In this document: piece after piece, positions 22,906 to 34,246 of the stretch
How the letters are laid out: the number at the start of each line of letters is the position of its first letter
Position numbering within the stretch: the stretch's first letter is position 1
Notes under the pieces: generated by a model
Seen by the model: the letters and a program-made list of their open reading frames with translations, nothing else
Database searches by the model: none
Told to the model about the DNA's origin: nothing
Assembly: GCA_963680875.1 (NCBI GenBank)
Contig: OY804579.1
Span: 24,165,804 to 24,229,803, forward strand
Direction of reading: 5' to 3'
Origin: Bathymodiolus brooksi
Lineage: Eukaryota > Mollusca > Bivalvia > Mytilida > Modiolidae
Length of the DNA stretch: 64,000 bases
Program-made: the position numbers and the translations under genes

Positions 22906-24474
22906 CAGGGGCGGATCCATGATTTCAAGTTAGGGGGGGGGGGGGGGGGGGGGGGGCGCATTTAAAAAAATTGCGCCGAGCGGAGGGAGGCGCGAATATT
23001 TTTGGGGTATTTCGTGTGAAAATTCACGATTTTACGCCAAAAAGCAGATTACAGAATTTCCCTCCTACCCCTAACCTCCAATTCTAAAAATGAAACCGTG
23101 GTGAGCAAACTACATTGTATGTCAAATTTGTAGTTTAAGTTTCACTTCAATCCATTGAGTGGTTATTTAGGAGTTGCGGGTTGCATAATCCTCCTCCTAC
23201 CCCCTCCACCCGGCCTTCAATGAAAAATCTAAAAACCATTGTGCACAACTACAATGTATTTCAAGTACATTATACAGTTTTTAACAAGTCAATCCATTGC
23301 GTGGTTACAGTCAGGGGAGTTGCGGATTGCAGAAATCTTACAGACGGACGGACGAACGAACGGACGGAAATCAAGTGTTTGAGCAACGGGCGTAAAAACC
23401 TCATTACACTAAAAGATCAAACAACAAAAATGTATCAAAGTTCTCGAGAAATATGTTTACGGAAATCAGGTGTGAGATATGCATAAACCATTTTGTCGAG
23501 ATTATTTTCACACTTTCATGTGCAGTTGTAGATATTAATGTATTACAAATAAATTGTAGTCAGATTTTTTTGTTAAAAATGTGTAAAAATATTGTACAGA
23601 CATCCATTGGTAGATATAAATAATATAAACGTACCCGGACAAAGGATTTGTTCACACTTTCTTGTGCAGATACCTCGGGCAAATGCAGAGATTGTTACAA
23701 ATAAATTGCTGCTAATTTTTTTTTTATTTTATTAATATGTTACTTTTGTATTTTAATGTACAATATACCAACGCGTATTTTTACTGATCTTTACTTGAAA
23801 AGTAAAAGGCAACATTTTCGGGTATTTGTATACAAATCAAACTTATATTTTTTTTTCATATGAAATTGCAGAATTTCGAATTCAAGAACTATTTGAACCA
23901 TTATTTAAAGAGAAGTGACCATTTTCTTGGGACACTCAAGTATCTACACACTGTCTCAGTTTCATCATCCGATTCTCTCGTTATAGGTTTTCGTTGTATG
24001 TTTTATAAATGAGATCAATTGTTAAATTAATTATTCGAAGTATTGATTGAATTTACTTTTTAAATTACCTTTGACTTTTCTCGTCTCGTCAAGGAATAAG
24101 AAATGTATCCAATCTTGCTTGTTTTCTTGGTCTATAATTTTCGTCCAGTTTATAATTTCTAAATAGCACGTGTACATGTAGTTGTAAAATTGACTGCAGA
24201 AATAATGTTTATTTAGCGTGAGAAAATAGTTGATGTCTGGTACCTCGGAACCAATCAGAATGGAATAATCTTTGAACTACTGACGGCGAATACATACACA
24301 TCCAACGTGTATTTACAATGTGTAAGAATATTTTACTACAGGTCACGAGTTAACCATTCATGAAAAAGTTATTTATTGAACTGCTTAATTAACGTTGTAT
24401 AACATATGCTTTGCGAATTTTAGGGGGGGGGGGGGGGGCGCACGCCCCGCACGCCCCCTCTAAATCCGCCACTG
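22906..24474. mobile_element. 1.57-kb DNA transposon with 5-bp target duplication
   Basis: Starts CAGGGGCGGATCCATGA and ends with the inverse of CAGTGGCGGATTTAGA. It is bordered on both sides by GTAAC (22901-22905 and 24475-24479). The CAGNGGCGG ends are hAT-like, and 5-bp duplications fit the hAT5 group. Inside are poly-G tracts of 24 (22933-22956) and 16 (24423-24438) and a GGACGGACGAACG run at about 23340. No transposase frame, so non-autonomous. The same ends and a 5-bp duplication occur at 31415-31652. Confidence 0.85.
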
Positions 24475-24525
24475 GTAACAAGATATAACGTGATTTCGAT
24501 GTGGGGTGGTGGCGAATTGCTTCAG

Positions 24526-24556
24526 CAGGGGGCGCGGTGGTCTAGTGGTTACATTG
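24526..24556 (+). repeat. Truncated tRNA-like head (A box)
   Basis: GGCGCGGTGGTCTAGTGGTT resembles a tRNA 5' half with an A box. The rest of the tRNA or SINE is missing. The TTAA element begins about 45 bp downstream. Confidence 0.5.
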
Positions 24557-25524
24557 ATCGACCGACAATAATAAAAAATAGCATTCAACATTTTAGGATT
24601 AAAGGGATATTGTCTACCAGCTGCGTAATTTTTTCATACCCAACATTATTGTCGATTTCCGTACTGACCTTCATAAAATGAAGATTAAACACCGAATTAT
24701 TGATGAATACGCTCCGAAACGTTGTTTTTTCGACTAAAAAAGCTGACCATCGTTACCGGAAGCTAATTAATTATGCACTGACCTGGGCGAGGCCAACTCT
24801 ATTTATTTATCTATTTTTATGTCAGTAGCCCGGATGCTGCAGCATGGATATTGAGGTAAATTTCTATAAAAGTTGAGGAAAAAAGCTATTTGCGAATCGA
24901 TTGTATCTAAAAGACGTAGAATAAATAATTTCTGTATCAGGAATAGATTTTCTTTGATGAAAACTACATGCCTTAACAGATTCAGCCGATATTTCCACGA
25001 TAACCATTGAAAACATGCCAGGAGGCACCCTATGGGGACAAGCTCAACTACGTATTTTCGATCGGAAATTTTTGCCGGCGTTAAAAATAACTAAATTAGT
25101 TTTTTTTCTTCTTATAAGTTATGAAGTTGTTTCCCGAGATTTTGATACACGTGTTAAATTAATTTATTTTAGCCAGTTTACCGACAATATGAAAACAGAG
25201 ACATACATGTAGAACACAGTGAAATACATGTCTGATGAAAACGAATGACGTAGCCAGTGTTGTTTTATTTGTTAATTGACTGGAATGTTTCAGAGAAATT
25301 TGGGCTGGATTAGAAACAAAAGAGACCTTACTTCTAGTTTCACAAGACAGTTGCTGCAAAATAATATGGGACTGACCATTTACCTTGAAGGGGGCTATGT
25401 CACGTTTTTTCGCCGTAGAAATGTTTTTTTCAGACGCCACATAAATCATATTTTCTTATTTTCCGGCGAAGTGCCAATCTAATTAAAACAAGGTGAACTG
25501 TGATCTAATGCTCACTTATGATAC

Positions 25525-25830
25525 CCCTGCCATTTCCCATGATATGGGGTACCTATATGAAGCTTGTGACCAAATACCAGATTTCTGCCATCAATAGTTG
25601 TTGAGAAAAATGTGCATATATGTTCAATGTGGATAAAAACCAACTAAGTCGGCAAACAGGAAGTAGGAATCTGATGGTTCCAAAAACGCTTCCCACGATA
25701 TGGCATACCAGATTTCAGATTTCTGCCATCAATAGTTGCTGAGAAAAATGTGACGAAAAATATTTTGGAAGGACGGACGGACAGAGGTAAAACAGTATAC
25801 CCCCCTCCCCCTTCGGGGACCGGGGGTATA
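25525..25830 (+). repeat. Dispersed repeat ending in CCCCCTCCCCCTT/GGGGGTATAAT
   Basis: Two tandem part-copies of a block with CAGATTTCTGCCATCAATAG and TTGAGAAAAATGTG, then GGACGGACGGACAGAGG, AAAACAGTATACCCCC and a C/G-rich end. The same module is at 27890-28030. Confidence 0.8.
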
Positions 25831-26353
25831 ATTAGATTTAAAATAGGGAGCAAGCGCGTAGATCTAATTTTAATTAAATTGGCGAAGTGCTGGAATAATT
25901 TTTTTTCTTCAAAATTTTGTATATGATTATACTGTGAAAATGGCAAGTATATGATTATACTGTGAAAATGTCAAGTCAGAATATATTTTTTTCTCCTGTC
26001 CAGCCAAATTTTTTTCTTCAAGATTCAGAATCAAAATAATTTTTAGGAAAAAAAACATAAAATTAAAATTGAATAGCTTGAGGGGTAAATTGATAAAAAA
26101 AAATTGCAAGACCAAAATGGTTCTCCCATATATCAACAAAAAACGAAATAAAACTGTGGTCATAAGAAAGTCCCACGAGAAAATCTTTCCTTCCAAAATA
26201 AGACTTTTTTTTATTTCTCTAAACTGAATTTGTGCAAAATATTTCACTTATAATGAATTATATTTCTTTTTTAAATAGAGCTCATTTTTCTAGATGAATG
26301 TATAACCATCTGTCTTTACTCTGTTTTTATTAAATCTCTTGTCTTTATTACAG

Positions 26354-26596
26354 GACTTTGATCGGATTGTCCTTGATGAGGCAGTGTTGGGGGTTGCTAG
26401 AATGTTTCGAGAGGAACTTGTAGTAATGCCCCATGATGAGGATTACAACAGATCCAATAGGTATGCAGTCTACCGCCAGTATACCATTTGGGCACATGGC
26501 CGACTTGGAGCTGGGGTCAGACGTGTGATCCCAAGCTGTTGTACTTGGAAAATTAGGGACAAGTATCCTGATCTATATGGACAATACAAGGGTACC
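26354..26596 (+). pseudogene. Last exon of a P2X7 cytoplasmic (ballast) domain-like gene, tail replaced by a SINE
   Basis: The exon starts after TTTATTACAG. The frame reads [15 protein letters not shown], then [33 protein letters not shown] and YGQYKG. This matches the end of the P2X7 intracellular ballast domain (pattern YRQ..W..G.LG.G.RRVIPSC....IR..FP), which many marine invertebrates encode in stand-alone genes. The N-terminal Cys-rich zinc part is not found upstream; a possible first exon ends at ATGGATATTGAG/GTAAAT (about 24858). After YKG the frame runs into SINE B (26610-26712) and ends in SINE sequence, so the C-terminus is altered. No ATG starts this frame. Probably a broken or partial gene. 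Confidence 0.65.
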
Positions 26597-26609
26597 ACTT
26601 GCTTCCCTA

Positions 26610-26712
26610 TGGTCGGTGGTTGTCCGGGTACTCTGGCTTCCTCCACCACTAAAACTGGTCGCCATGATATAGCTGAAATATTGCTGAAAGTGACGTTAAA
26701 ACACCAAAAATA
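26610..26712 (+). mobile_element. SINE B, 3' half
   Basis: GTCGGTGGTTGTCCGGGTAC through GATATAGCTGAAATATTGCT and GTGACGTTAAAACACC, inserted just after the ballast-like exon. Confidence 0.8.
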
Positions 26713-26729
26713 AAAATTAAATCAACCCT

Positions 26730-27230
26730 GAGTTGTTAATTTCACAAGTTGGTCAGTTGGAATTGTAAATTTAATTTGAAAGTTTTGCCATCTTATTATT
26801 ATTTTTTGTTCTATCAGCACTGACAATTTCTTCTAAAATGGACTGACAGTCTTTTATATAATTCAAAACCAAACTTGGCAGAGATGTTTTCTATGAGGTC
26901 CTACACAAGAGTTGTTACTTTTGTGCAGATTCGTAAAAAAACATAGCCACCATGTGACTTTGAAAATTCTGATTGGTCGATTTTCAAGAAACTTCTTCTC
27001 AAGAACCGCTGAAGGGATTGAATTGAAATCTGGTATATATGTTCCTATGAATGTCTTTAACATGTGTTGTTACTGTTTGCACCATCTGAAAATTCAAAAT
27101 GGCCACCAGCTATCATTATTGTGCATTGGACAATTTGTAATGGCCATTATCCTGACTTGGGTACTTTTCTGCTCTAAATGTGCAGAACTTCTGTTAGACC
27201 AGGAAAAACAAAGAGTGACAATCTAAATTT
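26730..27230 (+). repeat. Probable dispersed repeat, no gene
   Basis: Contains CCAAACTTGGCAGAGATGTT and AGAACCGCTGAAGGGATTGA, phrases I associate with a common molluscan repeat. Open frames on both strands here have no domain. Confidence 0.4.
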
Positions 27231-27380
27231 ATTTTATGCGACAATATAGTCAATTGTTTTGTCTTGGTCTTCAAATCTGGATTTCTGAGATGCTACAATA
27301 TCATCCCGAGTTGGAGGTTGTGGAATTGGTGCAAGATGGACCGAGATTCTTCTGGGATCATCTACTTCCAACTGCACATG

Positions 27381-30300
27381 TTAATTCATTCCTTCATTAT
27401 CTTGCTGTCTCATACAAATGATGACCCTTAATAGTCTTGGAACATAGGAATATGACTTGTCAGCTTTAACAGGATGCACAGACCATCTAGCTGTCTTTTT
27501 GTTGTAACTTCTCTGCCACCTGAAGTAGAAAAATACATACAATGTAATTAACCAGAATAAAACAATAGAATTGAGATTATGATCTATGGAGCCCTAACTT
27601 TCAATTCAAGATGAATATCTCGAATGTATAGTGAATGACAAACTAAACATATCATTACAAGTCCACTTTATGAAGGATTTGAGTGATTTGTAGACAGATT
27701 TTAGGTTGTGGTCATCCCTCAAGAAGTTCTATGGCAGGCATCACGAGCTGGTCAATGGTTACAGGGTGTCTGTTACCCAAATCAGACCTGATCTTCATTT
27801 GTTGTTGATGTCTTTCCCTTCATCGGATGGGACTTCTACCGGACTTGACCATGGACAACACAGCGGGTTTGCGACTTTCGATTGACCCTTCTGAAGCCTA
27901 TGATCAAATATCAGATTGCTGCCATAAATAATTACTGAGAAAAATGTTATGAACATCTTGGGACGAACGGATGGACAGAGGTAAAACAGTATACCCCCTC
28001 CCCCTTCCAGTGGAGGGGGGGTATAATAAAGCTCCTATGACATATGATCATGCATGGTTCTGTTATTAGGACAAAATTTCAAGTATGTAAGTTACAACTG
28101 AAACATATGAAATTAACATGACAAACCTTAGAGTGAAGTTGAAGCTAGGTTCAAAATCTCCATCGTCAGAATCATCACCAACATCACTGCCCTCTTCAGT
28201 AATATCTATTGAGAGACTGTAAGAATAAAAAATAATTGTTTGTTACAGTGTATGTGTATAATATCGAAACAAATTTTGCTATATGGTTCTGATGTGCAGC
28301 TGTATAACGAAAAAGCTTTTCAAAATAATATTAAATCTATATACCGGTACATGTATCCAGCACACATCTACACAACCCAATATAAAGAAACAAAATTACA
28401 TCAAAGTTCCAGGAAAAAATTTTGTGCGCCAGACGTGCGTCAATTCTGTCCCAGTTTGGTTTCATTCCCGTAAATAGCTAAAGAGGACTGGCCATTTCAG
28501 CTTGTGGATTGATGAAAAAGTAACGATGACGCAGAAGCCAACATGATCCCTATATAATATAGCTACTAGTAGTATCACTATGCAAGCCACAATAATTAAT
28601 AGGAAACTGTTATACGAGTGACTGTGTTGAACAATATTGACAATGTTACCTATAAACATAATGTAGAATATGTCTAATCTTTAACAAAATGAACATACTC
28701 AAATGGGTTCACAAATGAACTCGATTTCTCCAGTTTCATCCGTTTCGTTGAAATGTAATGGCTGCTCATTTCTTCTACTCTAGAATTACCTTGGTCAGAA
28801 TATCTAAATCAAAAGTACAAATATCAATCACTACAAAATCACATTTGTCTGAAATTACCAGTTTTTGTAGTAATTTACCTAAAAAATTTAGATAATTTTA
28901 CAAAAACCGGCATGATTTTAACACAGACATGGGCCATCGGTCTACTGTTAAATTCACACACTGTGAAACATGCAAATTGCTATGGATCTTCACATTATTT
29001 CTTAAAAATGTTGTTTATAAATCATACTTACAAGATCCAAACTAAACAAGGGCAAAGCGTGGCATATCCCCTTGCCTAAAAATTTGACCCGGTGACCTTG
29101 ACCTTTGACTTTGAAAATCAATAGGGTTCCAGATCCTCTTAAGGACTAAGTATGTACCAAGTTTGGTCAAAATCCATTGAAGGATGTTGATTCTAGAGTG
29201 TTCACAAGGATGTTACGTGGTAAAATTTTGACCCGGTTAACTTGACCTTTGACCTATAAGGCTATGACCTTGAAAATCAATAAGGTTTCGGTATCTTAAG
29301 GACTAAGTATGTACCAAGTTTTGTCAAAAATCCATTGAAGGATGTTGATTCTAGTGTTCACAAGGATGTTATGCGGTAAAAATTTTAGGCTGTGACCTTG
29401 ATCTTTGACATACGACCTTGAAAATCAATAGGGTTCCAGATTCTCTTAAGGACTAAGTATGTACCAAGTTTGGTCAAAATCCATTGAAGGATGTTGATTC
29501 TAGAGTGTTCACAAGGATGTGACGGACGGACGGTAGCGTTACTATATCCCTTGGCAACTTTGTTGGCGAGGGGATAAAAAGCAGTTCAAATGACAATTCT
29601 TTAAATAGAAAGCCTTTATATGAAAAATACATATTGATTTCCCTCTATCATGTCTATGTTGATAATTCTACGATAGTAAAGTATAATTTTGGCTCCCTGA
29701 ACTAAAAATTATGTCAAAAATTGTTGAAATGTAGTAAAAAACTAGTTAATGTAATGTTTTTAGAATTGTCAAGAAATAAACTTGGTTTGCATAAGGAAAT
29801 TGAAAATGATTTTCATTTAGTCATAGTCTAAAATATGCAGTTCAGGACATTTCAGTAAAATTTTATAGTCACATATATAGAAAAGTTTCTGAAACTTGCA
29901 AATTTCTATGGATCTTCATATTATTTTTTAAAAACCTTGTTTATGTATCATACTTACAGGATCCAAACTAAAAATGCTACTGAAATGACACTTATTTAAA
30001 TGGGAAGCTTTTTATATAAAAGATACATACTGATTTTCCACTATGGTGATAATTCACAGACAGGAAGATATAATTTTGGCTCCCATAACAAAGTGTTATG
30101 TTCAAACTTATTGAAAAGTTCTTTTAACCTTATTTATGTAATGTATTTCCAGTACCCAAGATATAAACTTGTTTGCATAAAGGAATTGAAAATGATTTTC
30201 ATTTAGCCATGGTCTAAAATATGCATTTTAGGACATTTCTGAAATTTTCAGTAAAATTGTGTAGTCATATATAAAAAAAGTTCTGAAACTTGAAAATTTC

Positions 30301-31102
30301 AATGGATATTCATATCATTTCTTCAAGACCTTGTTTATAATTATATATTATACTTACAGGATCCAAACTAAAAGTGCAATTGAAATGAAGCTTCTTTAAA
30401 TAGAAAGCTTTTATTTGAAAAATACATACTGATTTTCCATTATAGTGATAATTCGCAGAAAGTAAGGTATATACTTTTGTTTCCCAAAACTAAGTTTCAT
30501 GTCCAAGTTGTTGAAATTTGATAAAATTAAAAGCCTAATTATATCAAAGAAATAAATTTGCTTGAATAAAAAGAACTTTATAGGGTTTTCATTAAGCCAT
30601 GTACAGTTTTAATTCTTGCATTAAAAATGAATTGATTCGATATTTTTTTTTAAATTGATAAAAAATATAATAATAAACTGCATTGTCATTGATATCATTT
30701 TTGCACTCCCATTTCCCCTTTGCTGGCCTCTTAAAATTTGTGTTTGTTTACCTCGCAAATACGGCCGTTTTATGCTACTCATTGACAATAATTTGCTGTT
30801 GCCAGGTGCAAAATTACATATATTGATTAATATCTACCGAAAATTATCATAGGCATCATCATAAATTCATAAAATATGAAAAACGATTGAGAAAAGAAGG
30901 CAACATGCTCGGCTTACCTATCAACAATAATCAAGTACTTCCTTGAGTTCGCTCCATCCAACGGCAACGGTCCAACTGATCCCCTACATTTGTTCCATTT
31001 GGAAGATACTTCACTTCTATTCCTCTTTATCTCTGAATCCGTCAAAGTCCGCTTTCTTCCACGCGTTGACAGTTTCTCTTTTGCCCAAGAACCACATGTT
31101 GT
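27381..31102 (-). CDS. Four-exon gene of unknown function (about 172 aa seen, 5' end missing)
   Basis: Exons are 31102-30918, 28803-28699, 28216-28127 and 27519-27381, ending TAA. Every junction is GT-AG (donors GTAAGC, GTATGT, GTTTGT; acceptors TTGATTTAG, ATTCTTACAG, TTCTACTTCAG). All three introns have the same phase (after base 2) and the frame stays open, which is hard to get by chance. Exon 1 is basic (RGRKRTLTDSEIKRNRSE), exon 2 contains YSDQGNSRVEEM, exon 3 is acidic (EEGSDVGDDSDDGDFEPSF), and exon 4 has WQRSYNKKTARW and YSYVPRLLR. The first exon has no ATG in this frame; an ATG one frame away at about 31097 suggests an upstream frameshift or a missing exon. It lies inside the TTAA-flanked element. 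I do not recognise the family; the basic/acidic layout fits a nuclear protein. Confidence 0.6.
27890..28030 (+). repeat. Second copy of the CCCCCTCCCCCTT repeat
   Basis: Matches 25700-25830: CAGATTGCTGCCAT, GAGAAAAATGTTATG, GGACAGAGGTAAAACAGTAT and a C-rich then G-rich end with GGTATAATAA. Confidence 0.8.
28975..30560. repeat. Roughly 400-bp tandem repeat, about three copies, one split by an insertion
   Basis: The phrase TTACAGGATCCAAACTAAA recurs at about 29030, 29955 and 30355, with surrounding blocks (GATACATACTGATTTTCCAC, TATAATTTTGGCTCCC) spaced about 395-400 bp apart. The first copy is interrupted at 29048-29578 by another repeat. It lies in intron 1 of the four-exon gene. Confidence 0.8.
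29048..29578. mobile_element. Insertion made of three 150-160-bp tandem units
   Basis: The unit contains GACCTTTGAC, CCTTGAAAATCAATAGGGTT, CTTAAGGACTAAGTATGTAC and AAATCCATTGAAGGATGTTG, three times. The borders look inverted: GGCATATCCCCTTGCC on the left and GGCGAGGGGATA on the right. It ends in GACGGACGGACGG. It splits the first copy of the 400-bp repeat, so it inserted later. Probably a MITE-like element with an internal satellite. Confidence 0.7.
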
Positions 31103-31414
31103 TTATTGTTTCTAAACAGTGCGCATGCTCAAGACGTGTTCGCATAGAAGGCCATATGAACAGATTTGAATATTGTCATCCGGACAATAATTCTGATAAC
31201 GATAGTTTTGGGTCTTTTTCGTATCTTTTGCAACATAACTCGGTGTTAATCTTCATTTTATGAAGGTCAGTACGGAAATCGACAATAATTTTGGGTATGA
31301 AAAAATGACGCAGCTGGTAGACAATATCCCTTTAAGTTCACTCTAAGCTCATCACCAGGTTTTTTCGACTTGTACCGTAAGTGAGATAGAGTTAATTAAT
31401 TTTCTTCACAATAT

Positions 31415-31652
31415 CAGGGGCGGATCCAGGGGGGGGGGGGGGGGGGGGGGGGTGGCGCCCACGGCGGGTGCATCCCCTAAAATTGGAAAAAATATGATTT
31501 GTTGGCGTAAAATCGTGATTTTTCACACGAAATACCCCTAACCTTTTCGTGCCTCCCTCCGCAATTGGGTAAAATTTGATTTTTTTGGCGTAAAATCCTG
31601 ATTTTTCACACGAAATACCCCCCCCTAACTTGAAATCCTGGATCCACCCCTG
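31415..31652. mobile_element. 238-bp MITE related to the 22.9-kb transposon
   Basis: Starts CAGGGGCGGATCCAGG and ends CCTGGATCCACCCCTG. It is bordered by AATAT on both sides (31410-31414 and 31653-31657). The inner block GGCGTAAAATCSTGATTTTT occurs twice and also in the 22.9-kb element (near 23010-23040). It has a G24 tract at 31429-31452. Confidence 0.93.
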
Positions 31653-31659
31653 AATATAA

Positions 31660-32207
31660 TGTTTAACATAAACGTTATAGATATGCAAATTAGCAAAGGT
31701 TGTAGTACTGAATTCCTTTCCACACGCACGATTTTGGCAGTTGGTATATAAAGAAAATTTTAGGCGTGCTCGATTAATGCGTTTTTCACGTGTATTAAGA
31801 CAAAAGTGCGTGCTTTGTATGTCATAGTCCCCCTCAATCCAGATTAATACCACGAATAGAATTTCAACTACTCATATATGTAACAGTGATAATATTATGA
31901 TCAAATTAGACATTTTCTTATTTTCACGAACTTGGCAAATTTATATATTTTTAACATTCTTTTCTAAATTATTAATAAGTTTGTATTTTATTCGGATTTT
32001 ATTCTTTTAATTATATTTGGGACATAATGGTCAATTAATCTGTCGCGCTAATAGCATTTCATGAATTATGTAACATATTGCTTTTGAAACTTGTCACTTT
32101 TTGTTCCAATTAGTTTATTTTATTTATTGTGTCAATTTCATCGTATTTACTCTTTACGGCAAGTCTTGTCATTGTAATGTCTAAATCAGGAATTTATACC
32201 ATCATTG
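31660..32207. other. No gene seen
   Basis: AT-rich sequence without a feature I can support. Confidence 0.4.
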
Positions 32208-32520
32208 CTATAAACAAGAGTTTGAAAATACAAAAGGGGTAATCAGAATCCGTATATCGAAGACGAACAGACAACACAATGGCCAAAAAGAAAAACTATA
32301 AAAGGACAAACAACGATCTACAAAACATACACATAAAACTAAAGGTCGAGTAACACGAACCCCACTAAAAACCGGAAGTGAACTCATGTGCTCCGGAAGA
32401 GTGAGCAGTTCCTGCTCCACCAGTGGCGGCTTTATGGTGTTTAACGCCACTTTCAACAATATTTCAGTTATATCGTGGCGGTTCCAATAGTGACACCCGG
32501 CGTATTAATCTAGTTCGTGA
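32208..32520 (-). mobile_element. RT-element 3' tail, interrupted by a SINE B end
   Basis: Reverse complement of the tail at 860-1080 (AATCAGAATCCGTATATCGA, GGCCAAAAAG, GTAACACGAACCCCACT). At 32435-32482 a SINE B terminus (GGTGTTTAACGCCACTTTCA) is inserted, and the tail resumes with GTGACACCCGGCG. A second SINE B end lies at 32572-32616. Confidence 0.7.
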
Positions 32521-32734
32521 TGATTATTGCATGTTAAAAACCGGAAGCTATGGTTGTAGATTGATTGGTTCGTTGGTGTTTAACGTCAAATTTAGCAAAA
32601 TTTCAGCTATATCGTGGCGCATGGTTGTAGATAATAAACATGTGAATGACAATTATCTTTGTCTAAATCAAAAGCCATCGGCTATCGACAAGCCCTCACA
32701 ATAGATTATCTTGGCGACGAAGAAAAAGAATGGA

Positions 32735-33645
32735 GGTAAATCATCCTGTTTTTCCACCATTTGACACGAAAACTGACAACAACAATGCAGGGCCAAGATG
32801 GGACTGATGAATAGGGAGGTTGGCAAATTTGTGTATCGCTCTAAAGCTAACAGACCAAAGCGTAGCAGAAGGTGATGATGAAAATACAGCAAAAGTGAAA
32901 GAAATCGATGATAGGAAAAGAGCACTCCTTCTACATTGTGTTAGTGAACGAACATATGACATTTACGAGGCTCAAAAGGGGGTTACTGAAACGACATACA
33001 CATCAACAAAGAAAGTGTTAACGGACTATTTTCGACCCCGGAAAAACACACAAATTGAATATACAATTTCAGGAGCTACAAACAGAGAGAACGTCAGTCA
33101 CTTGACGAATTTGTCACGCAGAATTACGAAAGTTAGCGAAGAATTGTGAGATTACTGACACTGACAAGGAAATTCCCGCCAAAATATTGACATCAACTCG
33201 GACCTGTAGAACCACGAAGAGAGGAAAGAACAGAAGAAATACAACAGTGAAGACACCTGTTAAAGAGATTTCTATAGAAACAGATAACACCAGCCTGGAT
33301 GAGTGTGTGCGCACCCGTGATAGCGAGGCGAAGTATACAATGAAAACAAGCGGCGATATGAAGAATGATGCAGTAGATCGAGGCATCAGTGTCGGCGATA
33401 CAGTAGTCGTGAATCGAGGTATCAGTGTCGGCGATACAGTAGTCGTGAAAAGAGATATTCGTGGTAACAAATTTGATATGGAACCAAGAACTATAATAAG
33501 TAGAAAGGGACCAATGTTGACAGTTTCTGATGACATAATACGAAATGTGTCCGGATTCAAGAAAGTGTCAGTCAACAGATGCATTCTTAAAATTGAAGGA
33601 GAGACACAACTTCCTGATAAATTTAAGGACTTTGAGCTAAAGTGA
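32735..33645 (+). pseudogene. Internally deleted gag-integrase reading frame
   Basis: The gag part (32735-33160) shows VFPPFDTKTD, then RALLLHCVSERTYDIYEAQK and KVLTDYFRPRKN, typical of Ty3-like gag. It has two stops near 32795 and frame changes near 33060 and 33130. From 33187 the frame turns into an integrase tail: VGDTVVVKRDIRGNKFDMEP, then SRKGPMLTVSD. A 36-bp tandem copy (RGISVGDTVVV twice) sits at 33379-33446. The direct join of gag to the integrase tail implies one large internal deletion. Not functional. Confidence 0.7.
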
Positions 33646-33987
33646 AAATTAATAGGGAATGACCTTGCTGTGATTTGGGGAATAATAATCCCCTGCAGGT
33701 AATTGAGGCCAAGAAGTATCTGATGTTTTGTTCTAGTCATTGTAGAATTAGTGTATTTTTAGATTAAGTTTAAAGAAAAAAAATATGTCGTTGAATAAGA
33801 CCAAAGACAATTGATTTAAAGGACATTAACTATTTACTTGCTTTAATATTGTATGTATCTAAAAAGGGGAGGAACGTAATGTCCAAATCCGGATAATCCT
33901 GCATGAATATTTCATTAAGAAGAAAAAGTATTTTATATCATTAGCTATTTAGGTTTTAGCTGAAGAAAAAAACACTTTTACATTCTA

Positions 33988-34246
33988 TTATTTGTTTGTT
34001 TGATGGTGTTTAACGCCACTTTCAACAATATTTCAGTTCTATCGTGGCGGTCAGTTTTATTGGTGGAGGAAACCGGAGGATCCAGAAAAACCACCGACGT
34101 GTCGCAAGTCACTGACAAGCTTCATCACATAATGTTGTACACCTCGCCCTGATCGACATTCGAACCCACAACATCAGTGGTGATAGGCACTGATTGCATA
34201 AGTAGTTGAAAATCCAACTACCATACAATCACGGCCACGACAACCT
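33988..34246 (-). mobile_element. SINE B, complete, 259 bp with 13-bp target duplication
   Basis: Exact target duplications CTTTTACATTCTA flank it at 33975-33987 and 34247-34259. Read on the minus strand it has a B box (GGGTTCGAATG), the body, and the tail GTGGCGTTAAACACCATC followed by AAACAAACAAA. It entered the 3' LTR of the Ty3-like remnant. Confidence 0.95.

Larger units (their letters stand above)
24603..31331. mobile_element. 6.7-kb TTAA-flanked element with TIRs of about 95 bp and cargo genes
   Basis: The outer ends are inverted copies starting AGGGATATTGTCTACCAGCT and agreeing for about 95 bp with four or five differences. Both ends abut TTAA (24599-24602 and 31332-31335). TTAA duplications are the mark of the piggyBac and Kolobok superfamilies. 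Neither type of transposase is visible. Instead the element holds a P2X7 ballast-like exon (+, 26354), a four-exon minus-strand gene (31102-27381), a SINE, and several satellites and repeats. It may be a large non-autonomous or gene-carrying element; whether the genes came inside it or belong to its biology is unknown. Confidence 0.75.

Noticed and set aside
27236..27421. Plus-strand frame with LELEVV/FFWDHLL-like texture
   Set aside because: Overlaps the last exon of the minus-strand four-exon gene, starts without a good ATG context, and has no splice sites or family.
33114..33740. 208-codon minus-strand frame
   Set aside because: Antisense of the gag-integrase remnant; no motif.
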